Shown piece after piece: positions 35,500 through 46,274 of a stretch of DNA of 64,000 nucleotides. The notes beneath the pieces are model-generated. The model was not told where the DNA came from, ran no database searches, and saw only the letters and a program-made list of their open reading frames with translations. The DNA is from Cavia porcellus (lineage: Eukaryota > Chordata > Mammalia > Rodentia > Caviidae): contig NW_026947489.1 of assembly GCF_034190915.1 (NCBI RefSeq), forward strand, positions 55,180,001 to 55,244,000, read 5' to 3'. Position 1 is the first letter of the stretch; every line of letters starts with the position of its first letter. The position numbers were made by a program, and so were the translations under genes.

Positions 35500-36230
35500 A
35501 TTGTGAAAGTATAAAAATGATTCAACTCTCAGTATTCAAAGCAAAGCAAATTAAAACAGTGAACTCTTTTTTTTCTTCCCTCATTTGTATTAATGGAAAC
35601 TCAAGAAGATACTGCCCACTAAAAGAACCACTGTGAAGAAGATGGTCATTTCATACCCTATTGGAAAATTCTTCTTAGAGGAAAATATATTTCAAGTGCC
35701 TTTATAATATATATATATATATGTCTTTGTACTCAGCAATTACACTTTAAAGTCTTATGAATTCTAAGAGATGAATTTTAAAGAAAAATTAAACAAGTGT
35801 GCCAAATTTTTTACAAGGACCATATTAATATGACATCATACGAAATAGAATTGGGAAAAGCTTAAAACTCCATTGGTAATGGAATGGCAAGATAAATGAT
35901 AGCAGCTTCACAAAAGGAGGTGCTGTACAGGAATTAAACAAGATGCTCTGGTTGTACATGTATTATTTGATTGTTTCATGATCAATCAAATTGCTTTTTT
36001 TGTGAAAAGCAATTTTGAGAACAATGTGTGTATTCTGATCCTACTTTGTCCTTTGTTTAACTTCTTCACACACACATATATTCATAGATAAAAGTAGAAA
36101 AGACTGTTCCCTAAAAGTGAAAGTAGTTGTATCTGAGTAACACCGTAGCTCTCACTGTGCTTTGCTTGTCAGTATGTTTACAGTTTCCACAATGAAAAAC
36201 TATTACATTGGTAGTCAGGCAAAAGGAAGA
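35500..36230 (+). mobile_element. Ancient L1/HAL1-type LINE remnant, sense
   Basis: The order resembles an old L1 3' half: AAAGCAAATTAAAACAGTG, ACTCAGCAATTACACTTTAA, AAACTCCATTGGTAATGG, GAATTAAACAAGATGC. A short (TA)n lies at 35710-35722. It lies just outside the young copy C. Confidence 0.45.
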
Positions 36231-36276
36231 GAAAATATCTAAGACCAATGATTTAGAAATTTCAGCATATTTGGAT

Positions 36277-36292
36277 AGCATAGAATTGTCTT
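36277..36292. repeat. 16-bp target-site duplication of copy C, left
   Basis: AGCATAGAATTGTCTT is repeated exactly at 39426-39441. Confidence 0.9.
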
Positions 36293-36389
36293 TTTTTTAG
36301 AATTTTTTTTAATTTTATTTAAGAAGAAAAAAAAGCAGAGAAAGCGTACAAGTAATACAGATTTACAGAAAAAAATAAACAGTAGGAAA

Positions 36390-37580
36390 TCACTAGTTAA
36401 TGGATTACATTTTGTCATCTTAGAAATAATTGTTCAAGTTACAAAATTAAAGCTTATAAAGTGGACATTCCAACAGTGAGACTGCAAACAGTTCTGTTCA
36501 ATGATCCAACAAATATCATTATCTATCTTATACACTTAAATATACATGCAGTTATATCATGTAGAGCACTTTCTTTTCCTCTCTTTTGTACAATGACAAT
36601 TACACATTTTGGGTTTTGTTGCTCCCACAGTTCTTACTACTTTTTTGGAAAAGAGTAGAACCAAATGTGACATAACAGAACAGTCGGTCAAATCAAAAGG
36701 GTGGACATAATAGATAATGTAAAAGCATAATACTAGGTGATCAACAATGGTTACCATAATGCCTGCCGCTATCTCTAGTAGAATTGCCTATATCATTAGT
36801 TATAATAAAATTTGAACAAAACAGTAAAGAACAAAACCAACAAAACCAAAACATTGGAGACATTATAGGTCTTCAAAAGTAGATAATAGTCAACCAGAAT
36901 GGGCATCATAATGAATCCCACTATCTTCACAGCCGTTGCCTAAACTTTCAAACCTGGTACTATCAAGCAAAACAGAATAGAGGAACATCAGTCAAAACAA
37001 GATGGTGAGAGCAATACAGGGCTTTAAATCAAGATAATGGAAAGTCAAAGTGGGTTACTATAATATATCCTGCTATTTTTTAATTTATTTTTCCCTTAAT
37101 TAAAAGGATAAAAAAAGTAAATAATAAAATGGAGATTGAGATAAAAGAGGGCATAACAGCAAATCAGTGCAGATCAAAACATAACCATTTAAGCAAAATA
37201 GTGTTTCACCACAAGATTATCCCAACATAAAAGTAGTTACCATATTGTCTCTTTCCTTGAAATCTTTGAGTATAACTTCGTATACTGTAGCATCAAATAT
37301 ATCAAAACAATGTAAAACCATTTAAGAGAATGACAGTATTACAGGGTATTTAGAATCAACTAACAGAAAATGAACAATGGTTTCTGTATAATCTCCTTGT
37401 CTATAAAAGGTTTTGCTTATACTATCATATATAATAAAATCCAATAAGATACCACCTGTTTAGACCAATGGAGACAGAAGAACAAAAGCTTGATGAGACT
37501 TCAAAACAAGATGATACTAAATCAGTATTACCTCTTAAGACATCATTTTCTCCAAGATAGCTGTTCCTATCATCCAATCT
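36390..37580 (-). repeat. Diverged tandem units of about 150 bp in the copy C 3' segment
   Basis: Recurring anchors on the + strand are AACAATGGTTACCATAAT, then a CTTCAAAATAGCTGCCTATA-like segment and AATAAAAT, with variants. Spacings between successive anchors after the first are about 149, 154, 174, 155 and 143 bp. Related units occur in copies A, B, D and E and once in the L1 3' UTR at about 24880-24990. Confidence 0.65.
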
Positions 37581-37658
37581 TCTCTGCCTCATTTCTATTG
37601 AGCTCTTTTTCGGTCATTAGTTGTCAGTTTGTCTTCTTCATTTTGTTTTCTGCTCCAT

Positions 37659-38675
37659 TCATTGTGGCCTCTCTGCCGCTACTTCTGGATTTTTCATATT
37701 TTTCTTTTTTAGAATATCTTGCAGTATTCTCTGTAGAGTTGAATTGGTGGTTGCATATTCCCCTAGTTCCTCTTTATCCTGGAAGCACCTTGTTTTTCCA
37801 TCAATTTCCAGGGATAGTTGTGCAGGATATATCAATCTTGGCTGGAGATTATTATCTTTCAAAGCTTGAATTATTTCCCCCCACGCTCTTCGTGATTTGA
37901 TGGTTTGTGCCGAGAAGTCTGCTGTAATTCTGATGGGTGTTCCCTTGTAAGTGATCTGTTTCTTGTCTCTGACGGCTTTTAGTATTCTGTTCTTGTATTG
38001 GATTTCTGGAATTTTAATTATTATATGCCTGGGTGTTGCTCTGTTTGGGTTGTAGGTGGCTGGGGTCCTGTATGCTTCATACAACTGAATATCTTTACCC
38101 TTTGCTAAATTAGGAAAATTCTCCTGGATTATTTCTGTGAGTAGCTTTTGTAGTTCATTTGTTTGTGTCCCTACTTCTTCTTTTATGTTCTTAATTCTTA
38201 AGTTATAGACCCTTTTATCATCTTCTAGTCTTTGTATTATTGCTGTTTGTTTCTTTGTTATTTTTAAGAAGTTTTTCATTTCATGCTCCCATATTACAAA
38301 TCTGCCCTCCAGTTCAGATAATCTGTCCTTAGTTTCTTTCAAGCTGTTATGCCAGTTTTCGATAGACTTTTTAGTTTCCTGGTAGTCTCTTTGAACCTGC
38401 TTCACGTATTCTATGCTTTCTCTATTTTCTCCATTAAACAATTCTCCCTTCTTTTTCTGTTCTTCCATTCCACCATCTGTTTTTTCTTGGGTGGTGCTTA
38501 GCATTTCTCTAACTATTCTGCTTATGTCTAGCTTCAGGTCATTAATAACTTCATTCCTGAACTTGTCTATGAGGCTCTCGAGATAGTGCTTTATGTCTAT
38601 TGGTGCTGTGTCTGCTGTTGTCTCTTTCTCGGGATTGGTGGCCGAGGACGCTTTCTTGTTGCTGCCTCTTCCCAT
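37659..38675 (-). CDS. Intact L1-type ORF1 protein (copy C)
   Basis: An open frame of 338 codons starts in a good context (A at -3, G at +4). The N-terminus is basic (MGRGSNKK). Residues about 85-150 are a heptad-rich, charged coiled coil (ENWHNSLKETKDRLSELEG). Residues about 155-250 form the RRM-like domain, with RVYNLRIKNI near the start and RATPRHIIIKIPEI at about 212-225. Residues about 251-325 are the C-terminal domain, containing SRRAWGEI at 261-268. The length equals that of human L1 ORF1p (338). The known role of the family is trimeric RNA binding and nucleic-acid chaperoning in the L1 RNP. Retention of a full frame without ORF2 suggests a recent insertion. Whether it is translated is unknown. 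Confidence 0.9.
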   Translation of the reverse strand: MGRGSNKKASSATNPEKETTADTAPIDIKHYLESLIDKFRNEVINDLKLDISRIVREMLSTTQEKTDGGMEEQKKKGELFNGENRESIEYVKQVQRDYQETKKSIENWHNSLKETKDRLSELEGRFVIWEHEMKNFLKITKKQTAIIQRLEDDKRVYNLRIKNIKEEVGTQTNELQKLLTEIIQENFPNLAKGKDIQLYEAYRTPATYNPNRATPRHIIIKIPEIQYKNRILKAVRDKKQITYKGTPIRITADFSAQTIKSRRAWGEIIQALKDNNLQPRLIYPAQLSLEIDGKTRCFQDKEELGEYATTNSTLQRILQDILKKKNMKNPEVAAERPQ

Positions 38676-39425
38676 ATTCTTTGTTCCTTATATATGTAAG
38701 TGTATATAGGAGGCCCAGCTTCCTTCCCTGTTGGCCACAGTCTGATTGAATTGTGCCGGCTAGGTGTTCCCACCCACCGCAGCGCACCAGGAAGTTGCAG
38801 ACCAGGCAGCCTATGCGGGGTCCACCCCTCCAGGTCAATCTACCTTCAGGAGCTGGGACCTGGGCTGTGCTAGCCTACTGGGTCTCAGCCAGCAGCGTCA
38901 CATAGGCTAGGCACTGCTCACCAATCCCGCTTGAGATGGGTATTGGTGACTGAAGTCACTGCAGTGCCCTGTTCCCGCAAGTCTGCCCCGTCCCAGAATA
39001 TCCTCTGTTGGAGTCTCCTAGACCGTGGCAGAGTCCCAGTTTTCCCTCATTCACCGGAGGTGGATGCACGGCTCCCCACCCATCCCGCTCTCAACTCCGT
39101 TCACCGATTCCCGTTCTCAGAGCTTCCACGCGTCTCTCTCCCTGCTGAGCTGATGTAGACGCAGCCGCCACGTGGCGGGAAACCCAAATCGCGGCTTCCA
39201 ATGGCACGGGCTCCAGCTTCCACACTGAGGCTTTTCTATTCCTGTTATATCACCAGGATTGCATTCCCAGTTGGTTTCTCTCAGCTCAGTTCGTTCTTGG
39301 GTCACCGGGGCATATCTCCTCTTGCTTATGATTCCTTACTCAGCACCATTCCTGAATTCTAAGCTGGGTGTTTCAGAGAGCCTCTGTAGCTGCTGCTATC
39401 TGTCTGCCATGTTCTCCCGGAAGTC
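38676..39425 (-). promoter_or_regulatory. CpG-rich 5' UTR/promoter of copy C
   Basis: About 750 bp precede ORF1 on the - strand and should hold the internal pol II promoter usual for L1-type elements. CpGs cluster at 39010-39190 (ACGCAGCCGCCACGTGGCGG). An L1-type antisense promoter here would fire in the direction of CNTNAP2 transcription, 2 kb before exon B. Confidence 0.55.
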
Positions 39426-39441
39426 AGCATAGAATTGTCTT
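39426..39441. repeat. 16-bp target-site duplication of copy C, right
   Basis: Exact partner of 36277-36292. Confidence 0.9.
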
Positions 39442-40204
39442 AATTGACAAGTGATGAAAATTCAAAGAGCTGCACGTTTATGTAATAAAAAAAAAAACCC
39501 TCTGGAAAATCCTTATTGCAAGAACAAAAGCCATCCTGGATAAAATGATAGAAGCCAAAATGAAATTCTAACAGAGTGACTAGTGGGTTGAAATTCTTCC
39601 AGATCAGGAAGAGGCCCCAACTCTCTCCAGCACAGAGGTGTGAAGCTCGGCTGACAAGCAGATGGCAGAATGGGAAACCCTTCAAAGTGGCTGTTTTCAA
39701 TAGCTTCTTTGGCCATCTTCTATCTCATAGCTTTGCTCCAAAATGGGATTGGACTCCTTTCAATTAATCCTCTATTCAAATATTTTATAAAAATAAAATA
39801 GCTCCTGGGGAGAGTGATTACTCAAATCAATGTCCCACCAATGAGCAAGCTGCAAATTTTGAGTTTAAAAAGAGAGTAAAAGGCTTCATTTGCCATTTCA
39901 TTGATGAGGATTTGCTGGCAGATGCAGATGCTAAGCCATCCCTGCCACCAAAGCTTTTGATCCACCAGGCCTGTCTAACAAGCCTAATAGGTTGTACACT
40001 TTTGCTTAAGTGATCAAAACTAATCCCTTGCCTAAAAATCTTACTCAAATCCTAATTCAATTCACTATCCCATTTAGGAGAAAGAGAGTTATTTACTGAG
40101 AGATAGAAAAGGAAAAGCAATTAAAGGCAATTAAATGTTTTCCTTTGAAACATGGATGTCTTTTGGACTCTGGACCCAAAATTCTCCACCGTATTAAGTG
40201 GTCA

Positions 40205-40440
40205 TCACTAGTCAATTAAGACCGTAGATTCAGGAATAAGATCTGGTATAACTTTTCTGATTGGAACTATAAGTCCCTGAGTAAATGTCAAAGCCTCAGT
40301 TTCCTTGTCTGTGCAATGGAGATAATGCTAACCATACCTCCACTGACAGGATACTGTGAAGATCAGGAAAATAACATACATAAGGTACCTAGTATTGTAC
40401 CTAGTACATAGCTGCCAATAAAAGAGTAAGTTATTTCTAT
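40205..40440 (+). mobile_element. MIR SINE
   Basis: Sense MIR order with good preservation: AGCCTCAGTTTCCTTGTCTG, CAATGGAGATAATGCTAACC, TACTGTGAAGATCAGG, then CTAGTACATAGCTGCCAATAA. Confidence 0.8.
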
Positions 40441-40704
40441 TAACAGCACATTTTTCTAAATCCTCATCAGATTTTTCTGCCAATAAGTTTACTTACTCTT
40501 CACTTTGAATATGCTTCCAGAAAAGTTGTTAATCTAAGATACCGACACATAGAGAAATCTGAGTTCCTCTTTTCATGCCAGCTGCTTTTTAAAAATCATA
40601 GCAAGGATAGCATAGACACAGTTAAATTCACCTGTGACATCCTGTTGCCCTGAATGCATCTATGACCTCTTACAGGACAATTTTAATATTTTAATGTTCA
40701 TGGG

Positions 40705-40788
40705 CCTCAGTCTAACACTATAACTTATTCCAAAAATCACAATGAACCTCAGCCTAACACTATAATTTATTCCAAAAATTACAATGAA
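40705..40788. repeat. Two-copy tandem duplication, 42-bp unit
   Basis: 40705-40746 and 40747-40788 are adjacent copies with three visible mismatches (T/C, C/T and C/T). Both end in CAATGAA. Confidence 0.95.
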
Positions 40789-41411
40789 TGTAATGTTTTT
40801 GTTCGATGTCTTGCAATGACATTTAGACAAAAGCCATGAAATGCAGCCCCACCTAGCAGTAAACATGATAGAGCTGACTTCGTGTGAAATGATCAATTTC
40901 AGCCTCCAGCCAGCCCAAACAAGAAGCTATGCACGCCCTTAATGTGAACTTTAAAGCAAAGCATCTCACAGGAGACAAGAACCAAAACACACAATCACAT
41001 TGCAAATGGATTTATGCCTTCTAATTGACTTGTTAACTATGCTAATATATTTATGTCTTTCTGCCTTTTTATATTGCTTTCAATAGATAATGCTATAGAA
41101 CTGAATGGTACGAGATTAAAGAACAAAGCAACTGAAGATTTCCATAAACCTCTTTTCTATAGGAAACCAGATTATATTATTTTTGTGTATCTCCAAACAT
41201 TTTATTTCTATAGCAAGTTTATTGCTTCTCAGAAGACAGCATCTTTTAATTAGGCTTCACAGCCTAAGGGAAAAGGGTTCAATTACTTCTGTTTAGACAG
41301 GACCAACTTGAAAGTGATAATACTAATGCACTTAGCAGTCTCTTCTTCTACAGAAATTGTTCAAAACATGAGGAGAAAAAAACAAAAGTAACCAAATGTT
41401 ATTCTACCTGA

Positions 41412-41723
<312 letters not shown>

Positions 41724-44700
41724 TAAACATTAGGGATTTTTCATTGTAAATAAGCACGTTCTACTCTGAAGATAAGGTGATGGGAATCCTCTCCTACCTT
41801 AGGTAGGAAAGTTCCCAAATCATTCACTGGTCGCTACTGTTTACTAAGATGAAAGCAGCTTTGATGGTGGTGCAAAATTTCCCCACATCTAGCACTTACT
41901 GAAATAGTACAAAGCATGGAACCTCATCACATTCTGAGAGCGACAAAGTCACATGGCCTGATCTTCCCACATTAGGATCTCCTATTGATTGACTGATCAT
42001 TTGCTGACATGAATCTGCCTGTGTGACTCAGGCATCTCCATGTTCTCCTACCTGTTGCTGAGCCCAAGCTGTACTTGCAAGAAAGCTCCTCTGGTCAGCC
42101 ATTGTCCTTATCATCACTAGTGCTTCTCTTACTCAGGATGCCTTTAGGAGAGATCTGCAGGCATCTGAAGCTCCAGGCATGCTGAGATCATGCATCCACA
42201 GTCAGTTTACAGCATCTGTTATTGCTGGGTTTTCCAGTCTTGAAGGAGCCCTTGAATCCTCAGTAAATTCCACAAATCCAATGAGCAGACTATCAGAGCC
42301 CAGTGCACACACATATTTGCATTTGGGATACACCCTGGCGAACCCACATGACAGGCACAAATTCACTAACTCATCTGTGGCTTAATTTCCTGTGTGTAAA
42401 CAACTGGGGTGAAGAGGGGAGCAGCTGGCTCTTTTCCTAAGCTGTAAGATAAATGCATGTAAATCACTCTTCCCTCTCTAAATGAATGTATAGCATTTGG
42501 GCAAAGTTTTCAGTAAACAGTTGGTGTATCTCTCAATAAGAAGCTTTACATAAGTAGCCTATTCATACTTTCATGAATACATGGAGAGTTGTTTACACTG
42601 GCATCATTCACACAAGATGCCACACAGAAGAAAGAACTGTACCCCCAGCATTCGCTGTACATCCAGGCTACTGTCTGGCAAGGCTAGAATATGAGCATAC
42701 AAATTAGATCAGACAGGGGTGAAGAATGAGCATGAGACAATTACAAAGGTGGAAGGGAACACCAGTGCTGAATAATACCATCACACATTAACAGTGCTCT
42801 TACAGTGTGTTTTTCTGCTCAGAACAGCATGGTTCTGTGATTTTCCTGTGGCACACAATGGAATGGGTTTGCAGAACACATTAATTTCGCACTTGTAGAA
42901 ATGACAGTCTTGCAATTACCATTCATTGTGCTTGATGCTAATTTAATGCAGTCATTCCCTTGCCAAAGGAATGTCTGAATGCAGTCAAGTAAGCACTAAT
43001 GCCTGTGCCATTCGACTACATAAGTAACAATTTAAAGGAAATCATGATCCCCTTATTTTTGGAGAGTTAGGTTAAACACAGCAGCTCAAACAGTACTTCT
43101 GGGGGTTAATAGGCAATATTCATGAGCACAAAAGCAGAGGACTGTGCCTTGCAGTTTAGCCAAACAGAGGTAAATGAAGCCTATGTCTTTCCTCTGACAT
43201 TATTTCAAGGGGTTTACACAAAAGACATCTAAATATTCTCTAAATATCTGTTCAGTAGTAGGATGAATTTATAACAGTAGTAGCTTTAACCAAAAAAATT
43301 TAAAACTGCAAAATATATTTAGAAAGTATTTGTGAGCATCCTTCCAAGTTGAGACAAGAATCTCCTTGCTCTGAGGAAATGACAGGAGTATGTAGTAGAA
43401 TCAATCATGAGGCACAGCACCCCAGGAGCCTCACCTGCAGAGAGGGAGCTCCTCAGGCACAAGTGGTGGGGTTGTCCTGGGAGCTTCAGCCTGGGGCTTC
43501 CTCAGCTTTAGCCTCTCTGCCCAGGTGGCCTCAGGTCTCCGAGCAGCTCCCATAATCCTCACCTGGGTACTGCAGGCAAACAGCTCAGCTTCTAGAATGA
43601 GGGATCACACCCACCAACCAAAGAAAGAGCTCAGAAACATCCTTCTCTGACTCCCTTTGATGATATCAGTCTGTTATTATGAATGAGACCAGGCTGTAGT
43701 GCTGTGTGGTATGGCGTGGCATGTCAGGTGGGAACCATGGATAATGAAGTTACCCTTGAAAATCCATCTCAGTGCATTTAACCAGAGCCCACTTTTCTTT
43801 TAACAAGCATCTGAAATGATCGCTCTTTAGATGGCCCTTGCTGAAGCCAGGCTGAATGAAAATGAAATCTTTGGGACACTTCTATCTCACTAGGCCCTAC
43901 GAGAGGTTCACAGCAGGACTGGCTTGGGATTCCATGTGAACTAAGGAAACACATTGGCCAGTTCTCTCCCTGTATGCTATGGTAGGCAAAGAGCAGCCCA
44001 CAGCCTTTAAATTCTCTGTTCCTCTTCCTCCCCAACCCTTTTTCTTTCTCCACTTCCTTTCTTCTCCCCCTCTCCTTCTCATCCTTCGCCACCTTCCTCC
44101 TGCCCCTCCACCAAAACACTGTCTCTACATGGATCCTTCTGTATGTCTACTTCTCTATGTTCGCCCCTCCTGTCCTTACCTCCTGCTCTTTTGCTTGAGT
44201 ATATGTTTAATTTGTGAATCATATTTGTTGTGCAGCTGCTCCACCGACCTTCACTGACCTCAGTGACAAGGCTGGATTGAAGCAGATCCCTCAGGATGAT
44301 GTTCTTTTGCTTCCTACATGATGTGCATTTCATCTACCCTCCACTAGACCAAAAAAGCCCTCCTGTCTAATATCTTATCAAAAACTACTCCCAGAGTCCC
44401 TTTCAAAGAGCTCCATAAAGATTTGATCACCAATTAAGGTGTTAGCTCTCCCTGGGCTGTTTGCATCTTAAAAGAAGTGCTGACTGGAAAATTTCTCATG
44501 TTGTTAGAGACAACACAAGGGCATCCCCGAGATCTTATAACTAGACCAGGTACCCCATCCCTTTATCTGCCTCCCGGTCGCTATGCAGTCCTTGTCTTCT
44601 CAGGTATACACCAACCAGCAGCCATTGAACACAGTGAGACAGCTCCATACTGTGGTGGAACTCCGTGGTAGCCTGAGTCTCTGGATACTTCAAGAGACTT

Positions 44701-45039
44701 CCAGAAGCAGGAACTAGCCCTGCCTGGAAAGAAGGTTTGGTTACAGATCTCCCATCCACAGCATTCTTGGGTGCCTCTATTGGGGATCACGTGGATCATT
44801 ACTTGACGAGGCCAAAGACAAATTTCTCTGATTAAGCTTATTCCTTCTTCAGTTGTCAAACCCCAACCACTCAAGAATTTTATGCCTATCAAAGTCATTT
44901 TTAACAGCAACCAGAAATTAGTGACATAGACTGAAGCACACTTTCCTGTGTGTCTTCTCTGTGTTATTAGAGCAAGGGGGAAAATAACTGACTTGACTAC
45001 AACAGCTAAAGCAATTTCTATGTTGATTTTTGTGATTGA

Positions 45040-45439
45040 ATGTTATAGTGGACTGAACAGTGTCCCCCAAATCATATTCGCCTGAAACCTCAACAGGTAA
45101 TCTTGTTTGGGTATGTAATTAAATTAAGGTGAGGTCATAGTGGATTGAAATAGGCCTAAATCCAATCACAATGCCCTTACCAGAAGGAAAAAGGACATAG
45201 AGAGAGACACAGAAAAGGAGGCCATGTGTAGGAGACAGGGATCAGAGGTCTGCCTAGGGCCACCCAAGGCTCCAAGAAGCAAGACAGGATCCTTCCCTAA
45301 AATCTTGGAAGATGCTTGGTCCTGACAACACCCTGATTTCTCCCTTCTAACCTCCTTGACTATGAGAGGATAGGTTTCTGTTGTTTTATGTCACCCATTT
45401 CCTGGCATTTTGTTAAGGAAGTCCTAGGAAACTAAGGCA
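45040..45439 (+). mobile_element. MLT1-like MaLR LTR, sense
   Basis: It begins TGTTATAGTGGACTGAAC and ends AGGAAACTAAGGCA. In order it has GTGTCCCCCAAATCATATTC, GGTGAGGTCATAGTGG, CAATGCCCTTACCAGAAGG, GAGAGACACAGAAAAGGAGG, GGCCATGTG and TTCTGTTGTTTTATGTCACC, all matching MLT1 order. Confidence 0.8.
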
Positions 45440-45509
45440 AGTGCTAATAAAAGTCAGCAGTCCTCTTAGCTCTTAACACCGATCACAGCTCAGTTTCCTG
45501 AGAATTTAG

Positions 45510-45695
45510 AAAGTGCTTGCTGGCGGTGAGCTGAGCCCTCTCATCATGTTAGTCTCATTTACTTCTCTCCACACAGCCTGGTGAAGCCATTGCTCTTACT
45601 GTTACCTCCATTTTGCAGAGAAATTAACGTAGATACAAACGGGTGGGGTAACTTGCCCTAAGATTCATGTCCTAGTAAGTGGCAAGGCTTCCTTG
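45510..45695 (-). mobile_element. MIR SINE
   Basis: Complement MIR order: TCTCATTTACTTCTCTCCAC, TTACTGTTACCTCCATTTTG, CAGAGAAATTAACG, AACTTGCCCTAAGATTCATG and CTAGTAAGTGGCAAGGC. Confidence 0.8.
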
Positions 45696-45904
45696 CCTTT
45701 AGTTTTGTGTCAATTGAAACTGTAGCATCTAATCTTAAAAGCTTTTTGGCTCTTGCAGCTGAGTTTAAAATTTTGACTCTTGGATGCATAATTTATCATA
45801 ATAAAAACGGGACAGGAGATCTGAACAGGGATTCTTTCTTGCCATGTTTACACATAGGATGTCTTTATCAGCCCACTGATTTAATACATTCCACTGAACA
45901 TCAT

Positions 45905-46274
45905 CCCAGTTTATTTTGTGATGCTATAACAGAAAGACTGAGTCATTTATAAGGGAATAAAATGTATTTGTTCTCAATTCTGGAGGTTGGGAATTTCAAG
46001 CTCCACGGGCCTACAGTGGTGAGGACCTTACGCTGCTTTGTCCCATGATGGGAAGCAGAAGGGCTAGAGAATCTGAGAGCAGAAGCTAAGCGTATCCTGG
46101 CATGAGGAACCTGCTCAGAGATGCTAACCATTCCCACTGGAATAGCATTAATGTATCCAGGAGAGCAGAACCCTCCAGATCTAATCACCTCTTAAGATCT
46201 CACCCCTCAGTTCTGCTGCTTTAAGGATCAGGTCTCCAGCACAGGGACTCTGAGGGACACATCAAAGCATAACA
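45905..46274 (-). mobile_element. MLT1-like MaLR LTR, antisense
   Basis: Complement MLT1 order: CAGTTTATTTTGTGATGC, TATAACAGAAAGACTGAGTC, TATTTGTTCTCAATTCTGG, AGGTTGGGAATTTCAAGC, CTAATCACCTCTTAAGATC and CAAAGCATAACA. Together with 45040-45439 it makes a tail-to-tail pair of the same class, about 470 bp apart. Confidence 0.8.

Larger units (their letters stand above)
36293..39425 (-). mobile_element. ORF1-only LINE (HAL1-like), complete and young (copy C)
   Basis: A complete 3.13 kb retrotransposon lies between exact 16-bp duplications. On the - strand it starts GACTTCCGGGAGAACATGG and has a 750-bp 5' UTR with roughly 28 CpGs by my count. An uninterrupted 338-codon ORF1 follows (38675-37659), then a 1.37 kb non-coding 3' segment and an A-rich end with AATAAA (complement of 36314-36319). 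ORF2 is absent altogether, so mobility depended on L1 reverse transcriptase in trans. The 3' segment shows about seven diverged ~150-bp units (anchors near 36396, 36743, 36892, 37046, 37220, 37375 and 37518). HAL1 is the established name for ORF1-only L1 derivatives; the assignment here rests on structure. Confidence 0.92.

Noticed and set aside
37490..37900. 136-codon + strand frame
   Set aside because: It is the antisense shadow of the ORF1 of copy C on the - strand. The same applies to + frames at 31653 and 32496 over copy B.
45040..46274. Paired LTRs as one provirus
   Set aside because: The two MLT1-like LTRs lie in opposite orientations with a MIR between them, so they are independent insertions, not the ends of one element.
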